Both the position numbers and the translations under genes were made by a program. A stretch of DNA of 64,000 nt, from assembly GCF_022539505.1 (NCBI RefSeq), contig NC_061508.1, positions 32,296,256-32,360,255 on the forward strand, in the 5' to 3' direction. The notes under the pieces were generated by a model. That model saw nothing but the letters and a program-made list of their open reading frames with translations. It made no database searches and was not told the origin of the DNA. The stretch's first letter is position 1. The number at the start of each line of letters is the position of its first letter. Of the stretch, positions 20,600 through 33,934 are shown in pieces. The DNA comes from Lolium rigidum (Eukaryota > Streptophyta > Magnoliopsida > Poales > Poaceae).

Positions 20600-23190
20600 T
20601 ACACACTTTCTGCGCCTAGCTGAAAGGAGTTAAAGAAAAGCGCTTATGGGAGACAACCCATGTTTTTACTACAGTATTTTTGTTTTATTTGAGTCTTGGA
20701 AGTTGTTTACTACTGTAGCAACATCTCCTTATCTTAGTTTTGTGCTTTGTTGTGCCAAGTAAAGTCTTTGATAGTAAGGTTCATACTAGATTTGGATTAC
20801 TGCAGTAACAGATTTCTTTGCTGTCACGAATTTCGACCTGCCCCTCTGTAGGTAGCTCAGAAAAATATGCCAATTTACGTGCATGATCCTAAGATATGTA
20901 CGCAACTTTCATTCAATTTGGGAATTTTCATTTGAGCAAGTCCGGTGCCTCAATAAAATCAATCTTTACGGACCGTTCGTTTTGACAGATTCTGCCTTTT
21001 ATTTCGCATTGCCTCTTTTGCTATGTTGGATGCATTTCTTTGTTCCATTAATGTCCAGTAGCTTTATGCAATGTCCGGAAGTGTTAAGAATGATTGTGTC
21101 ACCTCCGAACATGTTAATTTTTATTGTGCACTAACCCTCTAATGAGTTGTTTCGAGTTTGGTGTGGAGGAAGTTTTCAAGGATCAAGAGAGGAGAATGAT
21201 GCAATATGATCAAGGAGAGTGAAAGCTCTAAGCTTGGGGATGCCCCGGTGGTTCACCCCTGCATATTCTAAGAAGACTCAAGCGTCTAAGATTGGGGATG
21301 CCCAAGGCATCCCCTTCTTCATCGACAACATTATCAGAGTTCCTCCCCTGAAACTATATTTTTATTCCATCACATCTTATGTGCTTTGCTTGGAGCGTCG
21401 GTTTGTTTTTGTTTTTGTTTTGTTTGAATAAAATGGATCCTAGCATTCATTGTGTGGGAGAGACACACACTCCGCTGTTGCATATGGACAAATATGTCCT
21501 TAGGCTTTACTCATAGTATTCATGGCGAAGGTTGAATCTTCTTCGTTAAATTGTTATATGGTTGGAATCGGGAAATGCTACATGTAGTAATTCTAAAATG
21601 TCTTGAATAATTTGATACTTGGCAATTGTTGTGCTCATGTTTAAGCTCTTGCATCATATACTTTGCACCCATTAATGAAGAAACACCTAGAGCTTGCTAA
21701 ATTTGGTTTGCATATTTGGTCTCTCTAAAGTCTAGATAATTTCTAGTATTGAGTTTTGAACAACAAGGAAGACGGTGTAGAGTCTTATAATGTTTACAAT
21801 ATGTCTTTTATGTGAGTTTTTTCTGCACCGGTTCATCCTTGTGTTTGTTTCAAATAACCTTGCTAGCCTAAACCTTGTATCGAGAGGGAATACTTCTCAT
21901 GCATCCAAAATCCTTGAGCCAACCACTATGCCATTTGTGTCCACCATACCTACCTACTACATGGTATTTCTTCGCCATTCCAAAGTAAATTTCTTGAGTG
22001 CTACCTTTAAAATTTCCATTCTTCACCTTTGCAATATATAGCTCATGGGACAAATAGCTTAAGAACTATTGTGGTATTGAATATGTACTTATGCACTTTA
22101 TCTCTTATTAAGTTGCTTGTTGTGCGATAACCATGTTTCTGGGGACGCCATCAACTACCCTTTGTTGAATATCATGTGAGTTGTTATGCATGTCCGTCTT
22201 GTCTCGAAGTAAGAGAGATCTACCACTTTAATGGTTAGAGCATGCATATTGTTAGAGAAGAACATTGGGCCGCTAACTAAAGCCATGAATCATGGTGGAA
22301 GTTTCAGTTTTGGACATATATCCTCAATCTCATATGAGAACACTAATTGTTGCTACATGCTTATGCATTAAAGAGGAGTCCATTATCTCGTTGTCCATGT
22401 TGTCCCGGTATGGATGTCTAAGTTGAGAATAATCAAAAGCGAGAAATCTAAAATGCGAGCTTTCTCCTTAGACCTTTGTACAGGCGGCATGGAGGTACCC
22501 CTTTGTGACACTTGGTTAAAACATGTGTATTGCGATGATCCGGTAGTCCAAGCTAATTAGGACAAGGTGAGGGCACTATTAGTATACTATGCATGAGGCT
22601 TGCAACTTGTAAGATATAATTTACATAATATATGTGCTTTATTACTACCGTTGACAAAATTGTTTCTTGTTTTCAAAATAAAAGCTCTAGCACAAATATA
22701 GCAATCGATGCTTTTCCTCTTTGAAGGACTTTTCTTTTACTTTCATGTTGAGTCAGTTCACCTATTTCTCTCCACCTCAAGAAGCAAACACTTGTGTGAA
22801 CTGTGCATTGATTCCTACATACTTGCATATTGCACTTGTTGTATTACTCTATGTTGACAATTATCCATGAGATATACATGTTACAAGTTGAAAGCAACCG
22901 CTGAAACTTAATCTTCCTTTGTGTTGCTTCAATACCTTTACTTTGATTTATTGCTTTATGAGTTAACTCTTATGCAAGACTTATTGATGCTTGTCTTTAA
23001 GTACTATTCATGAAAAGTCTTTGCTTTATGATTCATTTGTTTACTCATGTCATTACCATTGTTTTGATCGTTGCATTCATTACATATGTTTACGATAGTA
23101 TGATCAAGGTTATGATGGCATGTCACTCCAGAAATTATCTTTGTTATCGTTTACTCGCTCGGGACGAGCAAGAACTAAGCTTGGGGATGC
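20600..23190 (+). mobile_element. H1 3' untranslated region
   Basis: 2.6 kb without a supported ORF. It carries two internal copies of the polypurine-like string (T)AAG(C/A)TTGGGGATGCC near 21231 and 21287, the second forming a perfect 9-bp hairpin at 21294-21314 (GGGGATGCC/GGCATCCCC). The true tract lies at 23176-23190, against the 3' LTR. The same layout is conserved in A, B, C and D. Confidence 0.7.
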
Positions 23191-24505
23191 CGATACGTCT
23201 CCGACGTATCGATAATTTCTTATGTTCCATGCCACATTATTGATGATATCTACATGTTTTATACACATTATATGTCGTATTTATGCATTTTCCGGCACTA
23301 ACCTATTAACGAGATGCCGAAGAGCCGATTCTGTCGTTTTCTGCTGTTTTTGGTTTCAGAAATCCTACAAAGGAAACATTCTCGGAATTGGACGAAATCA
23401 ACGCCCAGGGTCGTATTTTTGCACGAAGCTTCCAGAAGACCGAGGGGGAAAGGAAGTGGGGCCACGAGGCGCCGCCACAACAGGGCGGCGCGGCCCAGCC
23501 CTAGGCCGCGCGGCCCTAGTGTGTGGGGCCCTCGTGTGGTCCCCGCGTTGCCCTTACGCCTACTTAAAGCCTTCGTGCGAAACCCCCAGTACCGAGAGCC
23601 ACGATACGAAAAACCTTACTGAGACGCCGCCGCCGCCAATCCCATCTCGGGGGATTCTGGAGATCACCTCCGGCACCCTGCCGGAGAGGGGAATCATCTC
23701 CCGGAGGACTATTCACCGCCATGGTCGCCTACGGAGTGATGAGTGAGTATTTCACCCTTGGACTATGGGTCCATAGCAGTAGCTAGATGGTTGTCTTCTC
23801 CTCATCTGCTTCATTGTCGGATCTTGTGAGCTGCCTAACATGATCAAGATCATCTATCTGTAATTCTATATGTTGTGTTTGTCGGGATCCGATGGATAGA
23901 GAATACTATGTTATGTTGATTATCAATCTATTACCTATGTGTTGTTTATGATCTTGCATGCTCTCCGTTATTAGTAGAGGCTGCGGCCAAGTTTTTACTC
24001 TTAACTCCAAGAGGGAGTATTTATGCTCGATAGTGGGTTCATGCCTCCATTAAATGCGGGACGAGTGATGTGAAAGTTCTAAGGTTGTGGATGTCTTGTT
24101 GCCACTAGGGATAAAACATTGATGCTATGTCCGAGGATGTAGTTATTGATTACATTACGCACCATACTTAATGCAATTGTCCGTTGTTTTGCAACTTAAT
24201 ACCGGAAGGGGTTCGGATGATAACCTCGAAGGTGGACTTTTTAGGCATAGATGCATGCTTGGATAGCGGTCTATGTACTTTGTCGTAATGCCCAATTAAA
24301 TCTCACAATATTCATCATATCATGTATGTGCATTGTTATGCCCTCTCTATTTGTCAATTGCCCGACTGTAATTTGTTCACCCAACATGCTATCTTATGGG
24401 AGAGACACCTCTAGTGAACTGTGGACCCCGGTCCATTCTTTATATCTGAAATACAAATCTGCTGCTATTGTTCTTTACTGTTCTTTGCAAACAATCATCA
24501 TCCAC
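23191..24505 (+). mobile_element. H1 3' LTR, truncated
   Basis: Begins CGATACGTCTCCGACG, the first base changed from T to C relative to the 5' LTR. It aligns with the 5' LTR until CATCATCCAC and then switches abruptly to SL1 sequence. Confidence 0.8.
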
Positions 24506-24786
24506 GTGGTAGCTCTCCTGCGTGTGTCCTTCTGGCTCCGTCTTCGTCCCGGAAAAATAAGACTCTGGGATTTTGTTTCGTCCAATTCCGAGAAACTTTC
24601 ATGTACAAATTTTCTAAAACACAAAAACAGCAGAAAACAGGAACTGGCACTGCGGCACTGCGTTAATAGGTTAGTCCCAGAAAATGCTAAAAAGTGTGGA
24701 AAAGTGCATATAAAACATATAAGAATTGTAACAAAACAAGCATGGAGCATCAAAAATTATAGAAACGTTTGGGACGTATCAGTTCC

Positions 24787-27639
24787 TATGACGGTGTGTC
24801 ACCTACTATTGGATCGACCATGGCTCTATGACCGTTCTGTGCAACACAATGGCCGTGCCAATACGTATCACTTGGAGTTCAAGGGCAAGAAAATCAACCT
24901 GCAGCCTATGTCAGCACAGCAAATTGTCACTGAATCTCATCAGAAAGTTGAAGTGAACTTGGAGGATGCATCCATAGATAGGCGAGAGAATTGTAATGCC
25001 GTGAGTGATATAACGAAAAGTGAGAGAGTGAATTCCTTAGTTCTATTAGCCACCAAAGAGGATATGAGAGAGTTTAGTGAGGATCGTACAGCTAGGCCTC
25101 TTGTGCTTATTTATAAGGGTGAGGTTTTGGTTTCTAACGACATGACCCCTATTTCTCTTGGTGTTTCTCATGTTTTACAGGAATTCAGCGACGTGTTTCC
25201 GGAGGAGGTGCCCGCAAGATTGCCACCATTGCGTGGTATTGAGCATCAAATTGACTTGATCCCCGCGCCTCGCTGCCCAACAAGGTTTCGTATCGGACGA
25301 ACCCCGAAGAGACGAAGGAAATTCAGAAACAAGTACAAGCGCTACTCGATAAAGGTTATATTCGCATAAGCCTTAGTCCTTGTGTTGTTCCTGTTATTTT
25401 AGTTCCTAAGAAAGATGGTACATGGCGCATGTGTGCAGATTGTAGAGCGATAAACAACATTACTATTCGATATCGTCATCCTATTCCCCGCTTACAGGAT
25501 ATGCTAGATGAATTGAGTGGTGCTGCATTTTTCTCTAAAATTGATTTGCATAGTGGTTATCATCAAATTAGGATGAAAGAGGGTGATGAATGGAAAACAA
25601 CCTTTAAAACAAAATTTGGTTTATATGAGTGGTTAGTGATGCCTTTTGGTTTAACTAATGCACCTAGTACTTTCATGAGATTGATGAACCATGTTTTGCG
25701 TGATTTTATTGGCAAGTTTGTGGACATATTAATCTACAGCCGCAATGAATCTGATCATACTATGCATATTCGACATTTTTTGCAAGTGTTGCGTGATAAT
25801 AAACTCTATGGTAATCTTGAGAAGTGCACATTTTGCAAAGATAAGGTCATATTTTTGGGTTATGTTGTCTCTAAGCATGGAGTAGAGGTAGATTCATCTA
25901 AAATTGAAGCAATTCAAAATTGGCCTACTCCCATGAATGTGAGTCAAGTAAGAAGTTTTCATGGTCTTGCTGGGTTTTATCGACGTTTTGTGCCCAATTT
26001 TAGTACTATTGCTGCACCTTTGAATGAATTGACTAAAAAGGGTGTTGCATTTGAGTGGGGCGTTGCCCAAGATCATGCTTTTGATGAACTGAAAAGATTG
26101 TTGACTTCTGCACCATTGCTTGCACTTCCTGATTTCAATAAGCAATTTGAGTTTGAATGTGATGCTAGTGGTATTGGAATAGGTGGTGTGTTGATGCAAG
26201 AGGGTCGCCCAATTGCATATTTCTCTGAGAAACTTTCTGTTGTTAAGTTGAACTATCCTATCTATGATAAAGAATTGTATGCTTTAATTAGAGTTCTTGA
26301 GGTTTGGCAACATTATTTGTGGTCAAAGAATTTATCATACATTCTGATCATGAAGATTTGAAATATCTGAAAGCTCAATCTACATTGCATATGCGTCTTG
26401 CTAAGTGGGTTGAGTTCATTGAGTCTTTTCCATACATTATTAAGCATAAGAAGGGAAAATATAATATTGTTGTTGATGCTCTATCTAGGAAAAATATGCT
26501 ATTAACTCAACTTGATGTTAAAATTCCTGGATTAGAAGTACTATGTGATTTGTATGCCACTGATCATGATTTTGCTGAACCATATCGCTTGGGTTCTATT
26601 GGTAAAGCATGGGAAAAATATCACATACATGATGGGTTCTTGTTTTGAGTTAACAAACTATGTGTTCCAGAATCGTATGTGCGTTTGCTCTTATTGCAGG
26701 AATCACATACTGGAGGTTTGATGGGTCACTTTGGGCGTGAGAAGACGCTACTCATGCTCGATGATCACTTCTATTGGCCAAAGATGAGACAGGATGTGGA
26801 TAGATATGTGAAGAGATGCATTACTTGCAACAAGTCCAAGTCCAAGCTAAAGCCTCACGGTTTGTATACTCATTAACCGGCACCTACTACACCATGGGAA
26901 GATATTAGTATGGACTTTGTGTTAGGTTTCCGCGTACTAAAAGAGGCCATGATTCTATATTTGTGGTAGTGGATAGATTTTCTAAGATGTCACACTTTAT
27001 TGCCTTCCACAAGAGTGACGATGCGTCGCATATTGCTAACCTGTTTTTCAGGGAGATTGTACATCTACATGGAGTCCCGAAGACTATTGTTTCTGATCGT
27101 GACGTGAAGTTTATGAGCTACTTCTGGAAGACACTTTGGGGAAAGATGGGGACAAAGCTACTTTTCAGCACTACTTGTCATCCCCAAACTGATGGTCAAA
27201 CTGAGGTGGTGAATAGAACCTTGTCACAACTTTTGAGATCCATGATCAAGAAGAACTTGAAGGAGTGGGAAGATTATTTGCCGCATGTGGAGTTTGCTTA
27301 CAACAGGGCAGTACATTCTACCACAGAGCTGTGTCCGTTTGAGGTGGTGTATGGTTTCAAACCCATTACTCCACTTGACTTGTTGCCTCTACCCATACAT
27401 GAGAGAGTCAATACAGAGGCATCAAAGAGGGCTGATTTTGTACGAAAGATACATGTGAAGACTAAAGATTTGATCGAGAAGAAAGGCAAGAACAGTGCTG
27501 CAAGGGTAAACAAGAGGCGCAAGGAGATGTTGTTCAAGCCTGGTGACATGGTCTGGGTTCATTTTCGCAAGGATAGGTTCCCGAATCTACGGAAGTCCAA
27601 GTTGCTTCCTCGTGGTGCTGGTCCTTACAAAGTGCTTGC
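24787..27639 (+). pseudogene. element G pol remainder: protease end, RT, RNase H, integrase (broken)
   Basis: After SL1 the frame resumes with the protease motif LLDRPWLYDR. Reverse transcriptase follows (about 25330-25900, including the [17 protein letters not shown] motif), then RNase H ([14 protein letters not shown], near 26150), the integrase HHCC zinc finger (26700-26840) and the integrase core with its D, D and E positions (about 26963-27400). The C-terminal GPY/F-type end ([16 protein letters not shown]) is typical of chromoviruses. Damage seen: single-base losses near 25264, 26322 and 26929; stops at 26646 and 26874; and an in-frame 15-base loss near 25722 that removes most of the YxDD catalytic box, leaving FVDILIYS. 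The last codons are cut by the A-C insertion at 27640. Confidence 0.88.
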
Positions 27640-29234
27640 TGATAACGCGTGAAGCAAACGTCCGTTGGGAACCCCAAGAGGAAGGTGTGGTGCGTACAAC
27701 AACAAGTTTTCCCTCAGTAAGAAACCAAGGTTTATCGAACCAGTAGGAGATGAAGGCCACGTGAAGGTTGTTGGCGGAGGAGTGTAGTGCGGCGCAACAC
27801 CAGGGATTCCGGCGCCAACGTGGAACCTCGCACAACACAATCAAAATACTTTGCCCCAACTTAACAGTGAGGTTGTCAATCTCACCGGCTTGCTGTAAAC
27901 AAAGGATTAAACGTATGGTGTGGAGAATGATGTTTGTTTGCAAAACAACAGAGAACAGAGATTGCAGTAGATTGTATTTCAGATGTAAAAAAATGGACCG
28001 GGGTCCACATTTCACTAGTGGTGTCTCTCCAATAAGAAATAGCATGTTGGGTGAACAAATTACAGTTGGGCAATTGACAAATAGAGAGGGCATAACAATG
28101 CACATACATATCATGATGACTAATATGAGATTTACTTAGGGCATTACGACAAAGTACATAGACCGCTACCCAGCATGCATCTATGCCTAAAAAGTCCACC
28201 TTCGGGTTAGCATCCGCACCCCTTCCAGTATTAAGTTGCAAACAACAGACAATTGCATTAAGTATGGTGCGTAATGTAAACAATACAAATATCTTTAGAC
28301 AAAGCATTGATGTTTTATCCCTAGTGGCAACAAGACATCCACAACCTTAGAACTTTCTCGGCACCGTCCCGCATTCAATGGAGGCATGAACCCACTATCG
28401 AGCATAAATACTCCCTCTTGGAGTCACAAGTATCAACTTGGCCGAGCCTCTACTAGCAACGGAGAGCATGCAAGATCATAAACAACACATATATGATAGA
28501 TCAATAATCAACTTGACATAGTATTCCATATTCATCGGATCCCAACAAACACAACATGTAGCATTACAAATAGACGATCTTGATCATGATAGGCAGCTCA
28601 CAAGATCTAACATGATAGCACAATTAGGAGAAGACAACCATCTAGCTACTGCTATGGACCCATAGTCCAAGGATGAACTACTCACACATCAGTCCGGAGG
28701 CGATCATGGTGATGTAGAGTCCTCCGGTGATGATTCCCCTCTCCGGCAGGGTGCCGGAGGCGATCTCCTGAATCCCCCGAGATGGGATTGGCGGCGGCGG
28801 CGTCTCTGGAACTTTTTCCGTATCGTGGCTCTCGGTAATAGGGTTTTCGTGACGGAGAGTATAAGTAGGCGGAAGGGCAGAGTCGGAGGAGGCACGGGGG
28901 CCCCACACCATAGGCCGGTGCGGGCCCCATGCTGGCCGCGCCGCCCTATGGTTAGGGCGCCTCGTGGCCCCACTTCGTATCCTCTTCGGTCTTCTGGAAG
29001 CTCCGTGAAAAAATAAGACCTTGGGCGTTCGTTTCGTCCAATTCCGAGAATATTTCTGTGTAGGATTTCGAAACCAAAAACAGCACAAAACATGAACTGG
29101 CGCTTCGGCATCTTGTTAATAGGTTAGTGCCGTAAAATGCATAATAATGATGTAAAGTGTGTATAAAACATGTGAGTATTGTCATAAAACTAGCATGGAA
29201 CATAAGAAATTATAGATACGTTTGAGACGTATCA
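27640..29234 (-). mobile_element. element A 3' LTR
   Basis: Begins TGATAACGCGTG and ends GAGACGTATCA on the plus strand. It is followed by the minus-strand polypurine tract (AAGCTTGGGGATGCT). A TATA-like motif lies on the minus strand at about 28857-28864. Confidence 0.88.
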
Positions 29235-31857
29235 AGCATCCCCAAGCTTAATTCCTACTCGCCCTCGAGTAGGTAAACGATAACAAGGATAATTTCTGAA
29301 GTGACATGCTATCATAATCTTGATCAATACTATTGTAAAGCATATGATATGAATGAAGTGATTCGAAGCAATGGTAAAGACAATGACTAAAAAACTGAAT
29401 CATATAGCAAAGACATTTCATGAATAGTACTTTCAAGACAAGCATCAATAAGTCTTGCATAGGAGTTAACTCATAAAGCAATAAATTCTTAGTAGAAAGT
29501 TTTGAAGCAACACAAAGGAAGATATAAGTTTCAGCGGTTGCTTTCAACTTCAACATGTATATCTCATGGATAATTGTCAACACAAAGTAATATGATGAAT
29601 GCAAATAAGCAAGTATGTAGGAATCAATGCACACAGTTGACACAAGTGTTTGCTTCTAAGATAGAAAGAAATAGGTAAACTGACTCAACATAAAGTAAAA
29701 GAAAGGCCCTTCGCAGAGGGAAGCATGGATTACTATTTTTGTGCTAGAGCTTTTCAGTTTGAAAACATAGAAACAATTTTGTCAACGGTAGTAATAATTC
29801 ATATGTGTTATGCATAAGACATCCTATAAGTTGCAAGCCTCATGCATAGAATACCAATAGTGCTCGCACCTTGTCCTAATTAGCTTGGATTTACATGGAT
29901 TATCATTGCATAACATATGTTTCAACCAAGTGTCACAAAGGGGTACCTCTATGCCGCCTGTATAAAGGTCCAAAGGAGATAGATCGCATTTGATTTCTCG
30001 TTTTTGATAGATCTCAACTAAGGACATCCATACCGGGACAACATAGAAAACAGATAATGGAGTCCTCTTTAATGCATAAGCATTCAACAACAGATAATAT
30101 TCTCATAAGAGATTGAGGATTGATGTCCAAACTGAAACTTCCACCATGATTCATGGCTTTAGTTAGCGGCCCAATGTTCTTCTCTAACAATATGCATACT
30201 CAAACCATTTGATCATGATAAATCACCCTTACTTCGGACAAGACGAACATGCATAGCAACTCACATGATATTCAACAAAGGTGTAATAGTTGATGGCGTC
30301 CCCGTAAAAATGGTTACCGCTCAACAAGCAACTTATAAGAAATAAGATACATAAGCTACATATTCTTTACCACAATAGTTTTTAAGGCTATTTTCCCATG
30401 AGCTATATATTGCAAAGACAAGGAATGAAATTTTAAAGGTAGCACTCAAGTAATTTACTTTGGAATGGCAGAGAAATACCACATAGTAGGTGGGTATGGT
30501 GGACACAAATGGCATAGTTTTTGGCTCAAGGATTTGGATGCACGAGAAGTATTCCCTCTCAATACAAGGCTTTGGCTAGCAAGGTTGTTTGAAGCAAACA
30601 CAAGTATGAACCGGTACAACAAAACTTACATAAGAACATATTGCAAGCATTATAAGACTCTACACTGTCTTCCTTGTTGTTCAAATACTTCACCAGAAAA
30701 TATCTAGACTTTAGAGAGACCAATCATGCAAACCAAATTTCAACAAGCTCTATGGTAGTTCTTCATTAATAGGTGCAAAGTACATGATGCAAGAGCTTAA
30801 ACATGATCTATTTGAGCACAACAATTGCCAAGTATCAAATTATTCAAGACAATATACCAATTACCACATGAAGCATTTTCTGTTGCCAACCAAATAATAA
30901 TGAACGAAGCAGTTTCAACCTTCGCCATGAACATTAAAAGTAAAGGTAAGAACACCAGTGTTCATATGAACGAGCAGAGCGTGTCTCTCTACCACACAAA
31001 GAATGCTAGGATCCGATTTTATTCAAACAAAAACAAAAATAAAAACATACAGACGCTCCAAGTAAAGCATATAAGATGTGACGGAATAAAAATATAGTTT
31101 CACTAGAGGTGACCTGATAAGTTGTCGATGAAGAAGGGGATGCCTTGGGCATCTCCAAGCTTAGATGCTTGAGTCTCCTTGAAATATGCAGGGATGAACC
31201 ACGGGGGCATCCCCAAGCTTAGACTTTTCACTCTTCTTGATCATATTGTATCATCCTCCTCTCTTGACCCTTGAAAACTTCCTCCACACCAAGCTCAAAA
31301 CAAACTCATTAGAGGGTTAGTGCATAATCAAAAATTCACATATTCAGAGGTGACATAATCATTCTTAACACTTCTGGACATTGCACAAAGCTACTGGAAG
31401 TTAATGGAACAAAGAAATCCATTCATCATAGCAAAAGAGGCAATGCGAAATAAAAAGGCAGAATCTGTCAAAACAGAACAGTTCGTAAAGATGAATTTTT
31501 TAGGGGCACTTAACTTGCTCAGATGAAAAATCTCAAATTGAATGAAAGTTGTGTACATATCTGAGGATCACACACGAAAATTAGCAGATTTTTCCGAGTT
31601 ACCTACAGAGAGGCCTACTCAAATTCGTGATTGCAAGAAATCCGTTTCTGCGCAGCAATCTAAATCTAGTATCAACCTTACTATCAAAGACTTTACTTGG
31701 CACAACAATGCAATAAAATAAAGATAAGGAGAGGTTGCTACAGTAGTAACAACTTCCAAGACTTTAATATAAAACAAAAGTGCAGAAGTAAAATAATGGG
31801 TTGTCTCCCATAAGCGTTTTTCTTTAACGCCTTTCAGCTAGGCGCAGAAAGTGTGAA
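29235..31857 (-). mobile_element. element A 3' untranslated region
   Basis: Noncoding, homologous to the 3' UTRs of H1, C and D. The GGGGATGCC hairpin is present at about 31137-31157 with one arm mutated. Confidence 0.65.
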
Positions 31858-32502
31858 TCAAGTATTATCAAGAGATGAAGCATCAACATTATTACCAGGG
31901 GAGTTGGGAGTTTTCTCAACAATGCAATGTATCTTGTCTATGTAAGTAACTCCTCTTTCGTTGCTCTTAGGCTTACTATCCTCATCAAACAAAATTTCAG
32001 GAACAAGCCAAGCATAGTTATTTTCTAGAGCTTCATGCATCCCTAGGAGCTTACTAGGTATCGGTACTTTAATCTCCCCCTCACCATTGACTTTATTAGT
32101 GTACTTTAATCTATCTTCGTCCATCTTTCAAGTGTTTTTGTAAAATCGGTATAAAAGCCAAGTCTCTTATGCTTAATAAAAACTTTTCTAGCTTCTTTAG
32201 CTATATCACCAAATTCTCTAAGAAGGACCTCTAAAACAAAATCTCTCTTTTCTCCCATTTCCATATCAGAGAGTGTAAGAAACTTATGTTGCATTATAGG
32301 ATTGAGATTAAAAAATCTAGTTTCCAACATGTGTACTAAAGAGGCAGTAGCACTTTCATAAGTAGGAACAACTTTTACCAAGTGTCTATCCTCAAAATCT
32401 TCAACTGTACTAACATGAGTGAAAAATGCTTCTATATTATCTCTTCCAATGATAGACCCTTTCCCTACAGGTATATCTTTCAGAGTGAACTTAGGAGGAA
32501 GC
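31858..32502 (-). pseudogene. unknown retroelement ORF, element A copy (frameshifted, split by B)
   Basis: On the minus strand the ORF runs from an ATG whose complement lies at 40837-40839. It is then interrupted by element B within its first three codons, continues at 32502 and ends with TGA at 31858-31860. One base is missing near 32120 compared with the D copy, which shifts the frame after about residue 125. Two separate events therefore inactivate it. Confidence 0.75.
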
Positions 32503-33934
32503 TGATGTCTACGGGAGCTTCTATTCTTGTAGACAGTGTTGGGCCTCCAAGAGCAGAGGTTTGTAGAACAGCAGCAAGTTTCTCTTAAGTGGATCACCCA
32601 AGGTTTATCGAACTCAGGGAGGAAGAGGTCAAAGATATCCCTCTCGGGCAACCCCGCAACCACAAAGCAAGAAGTCTCTTGTGTCCCCAACACACCTAAT
32701 ACACTTGTCGGATGTATAGGTGCACTAGTTCGGCGAAGAGATAGTGAGATGCAAGTAATATGGATGAGTATGAGTGGTAATAGCAATCTGAATAAAATAT
32801 GGCAGCGAGCAAACATGTAACAAAACAGTAAACAAACAGAGATTCGATGCTTGGAAGCAAGGCCCAGGGATCCTGCTTTCACTAGTGGACACTCTCAACA
32901 ATGATCACATAATAGAACCACTCTACACCCTCTTGTTGGATGATGAACACCACTAACTGTGTAGGATTACACGAACCCTCAATGCCGGAGTTAACAAGCT
33001 CCACGAGTATTCGATATTCATGTCTAAATAACCTTAGAGTGCAAGATAGATCAACACAATTACACCAAGAACTAACATAGCATGCACACTTGTCACCATC
33101 ATACCATGAAGGAGGCATAGATCACATCGATACTATCATAGCAATAGTTAACTTCATAATCTACAAGAGATTACAATCATAGCCTACGCCAAGTACTAAC
33201 ACGGATGCACACACTGTCACCATTACACCGTGCAGGAGCAATAAAACTACTTTGATAACATCACTAGAGTAGCACATAGATGATATTCAACTAGATCACA
33301 TAAAGAGAGAGATGAACCACACAGCTACAGCGGAGCCCTCAGCCCCAGGGGTGAATTACTCCCTCCTCATCATGGAGGCAGCGATGGCGGTGAAGATGGC
33401 GGTGGAGACGGCGGTGGAGATGGCTCCGGGGGCAATTCCCCGTCCGGCGAGGTGCCGGAACAGAGAGTTTTGTCCCCCGAATTGGACTTTCGCGATGGCG
33501 GCGGCTCTGGATGGTTTTCTCTCTTTCCGTCTTTTCTGTCGATGTTTTTAGGTCAGAGACGATCTTATAGGCCGAGAATCGGAGTCGGAGGGGCCACGGG
33601 GTGGCGCCACCATAGGGGGGCGCCCCCCCTTGGGCCGCGCCGCCCTGTGGTGTGGGGCCCCCCTGGCACCCCTCTAACTCTTCTCCGGTGCTCCGGAAGC
33701 TTCCGGGAATTATAAGGCCTTCGGTCTTGATTTCGTCCGATTCCGAAAATATTTCTTTACTAGGATTTCTAAACCAAAAACAGCAGAAAACAGCAAGCTG
33801 GCCTTTCGGCATCTCGTCAATAGGTTAGTTCCGAAAAACGCATAAAAACGATATAAAGTGTGAACAAAACATGTAGGTATTGTCATAAAACAAGCATGGA
33901 ACATCGAAATTATAGATACGTTGGAGACATATCA
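32503..33934 (-). mobile_element. element B 3' LTR
   Basis: Plus-strand ends are TGATGTCTACGG and GAGACATATCA, the latter with one change relative to the 5' LTR (GAGACGTATCA). Confidence 0.9.

Larger units (their letters stand above)
18132..24505 (+). mobile_element. element H1, LTR retrotransposon with the unknown 214-codon ORF
   Basis: The 5' LTR is 18132-19719 and the 3' LTR 23191-24505, the latter cut off about 280 bp before its expected end, exactly at the junction with SL1. The interior is about 3.5 kb. It has a tRNA-Asp-type primer-binding site, one ORF of a type shared with elements A and D, a long 3' UTR and an AAGCTTGGGGATGC polypurine tract. No gag, protease or polymerase genes are present. 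Left flanking bases GCGAC (18127-18131) have no partner because the right end is deleted. Confidence 0.85.
16863..24781 (-). mobile_element. SL1, solo LTR split by element H1
   Basis: On the plus strand the LTR begins TGATGACCCACAAG at 16863 and ends GGGACGTATCA at 24781, flanked by GTTCC on both sides (16858-16862 and 24782-24786). Removing it restores the protease frame of G. Only one LTR is present (about 1.27 kb on the left plus 276 bp on the right, the rest being H1), so the interior was lost by LTR-LTR recombination before or after H1 landed. A TATA-like TATAAG lies on the minus strand near 18110-18116. Confidence 0.88.

Noticed and set aside
24251..24781. N-terminal part of a 372-codon frame as a novel protein
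   Set aside because: The first part is LTR sequence of H1 and SL1 that happens to be open; only sequence after 24786 is G protease/RT.
32106..32882. N-terminal extension of the element A ORF upstream of 32502
   Set aside because: That part lies in the B LTR; the true continuation is at 40833 after removing B.
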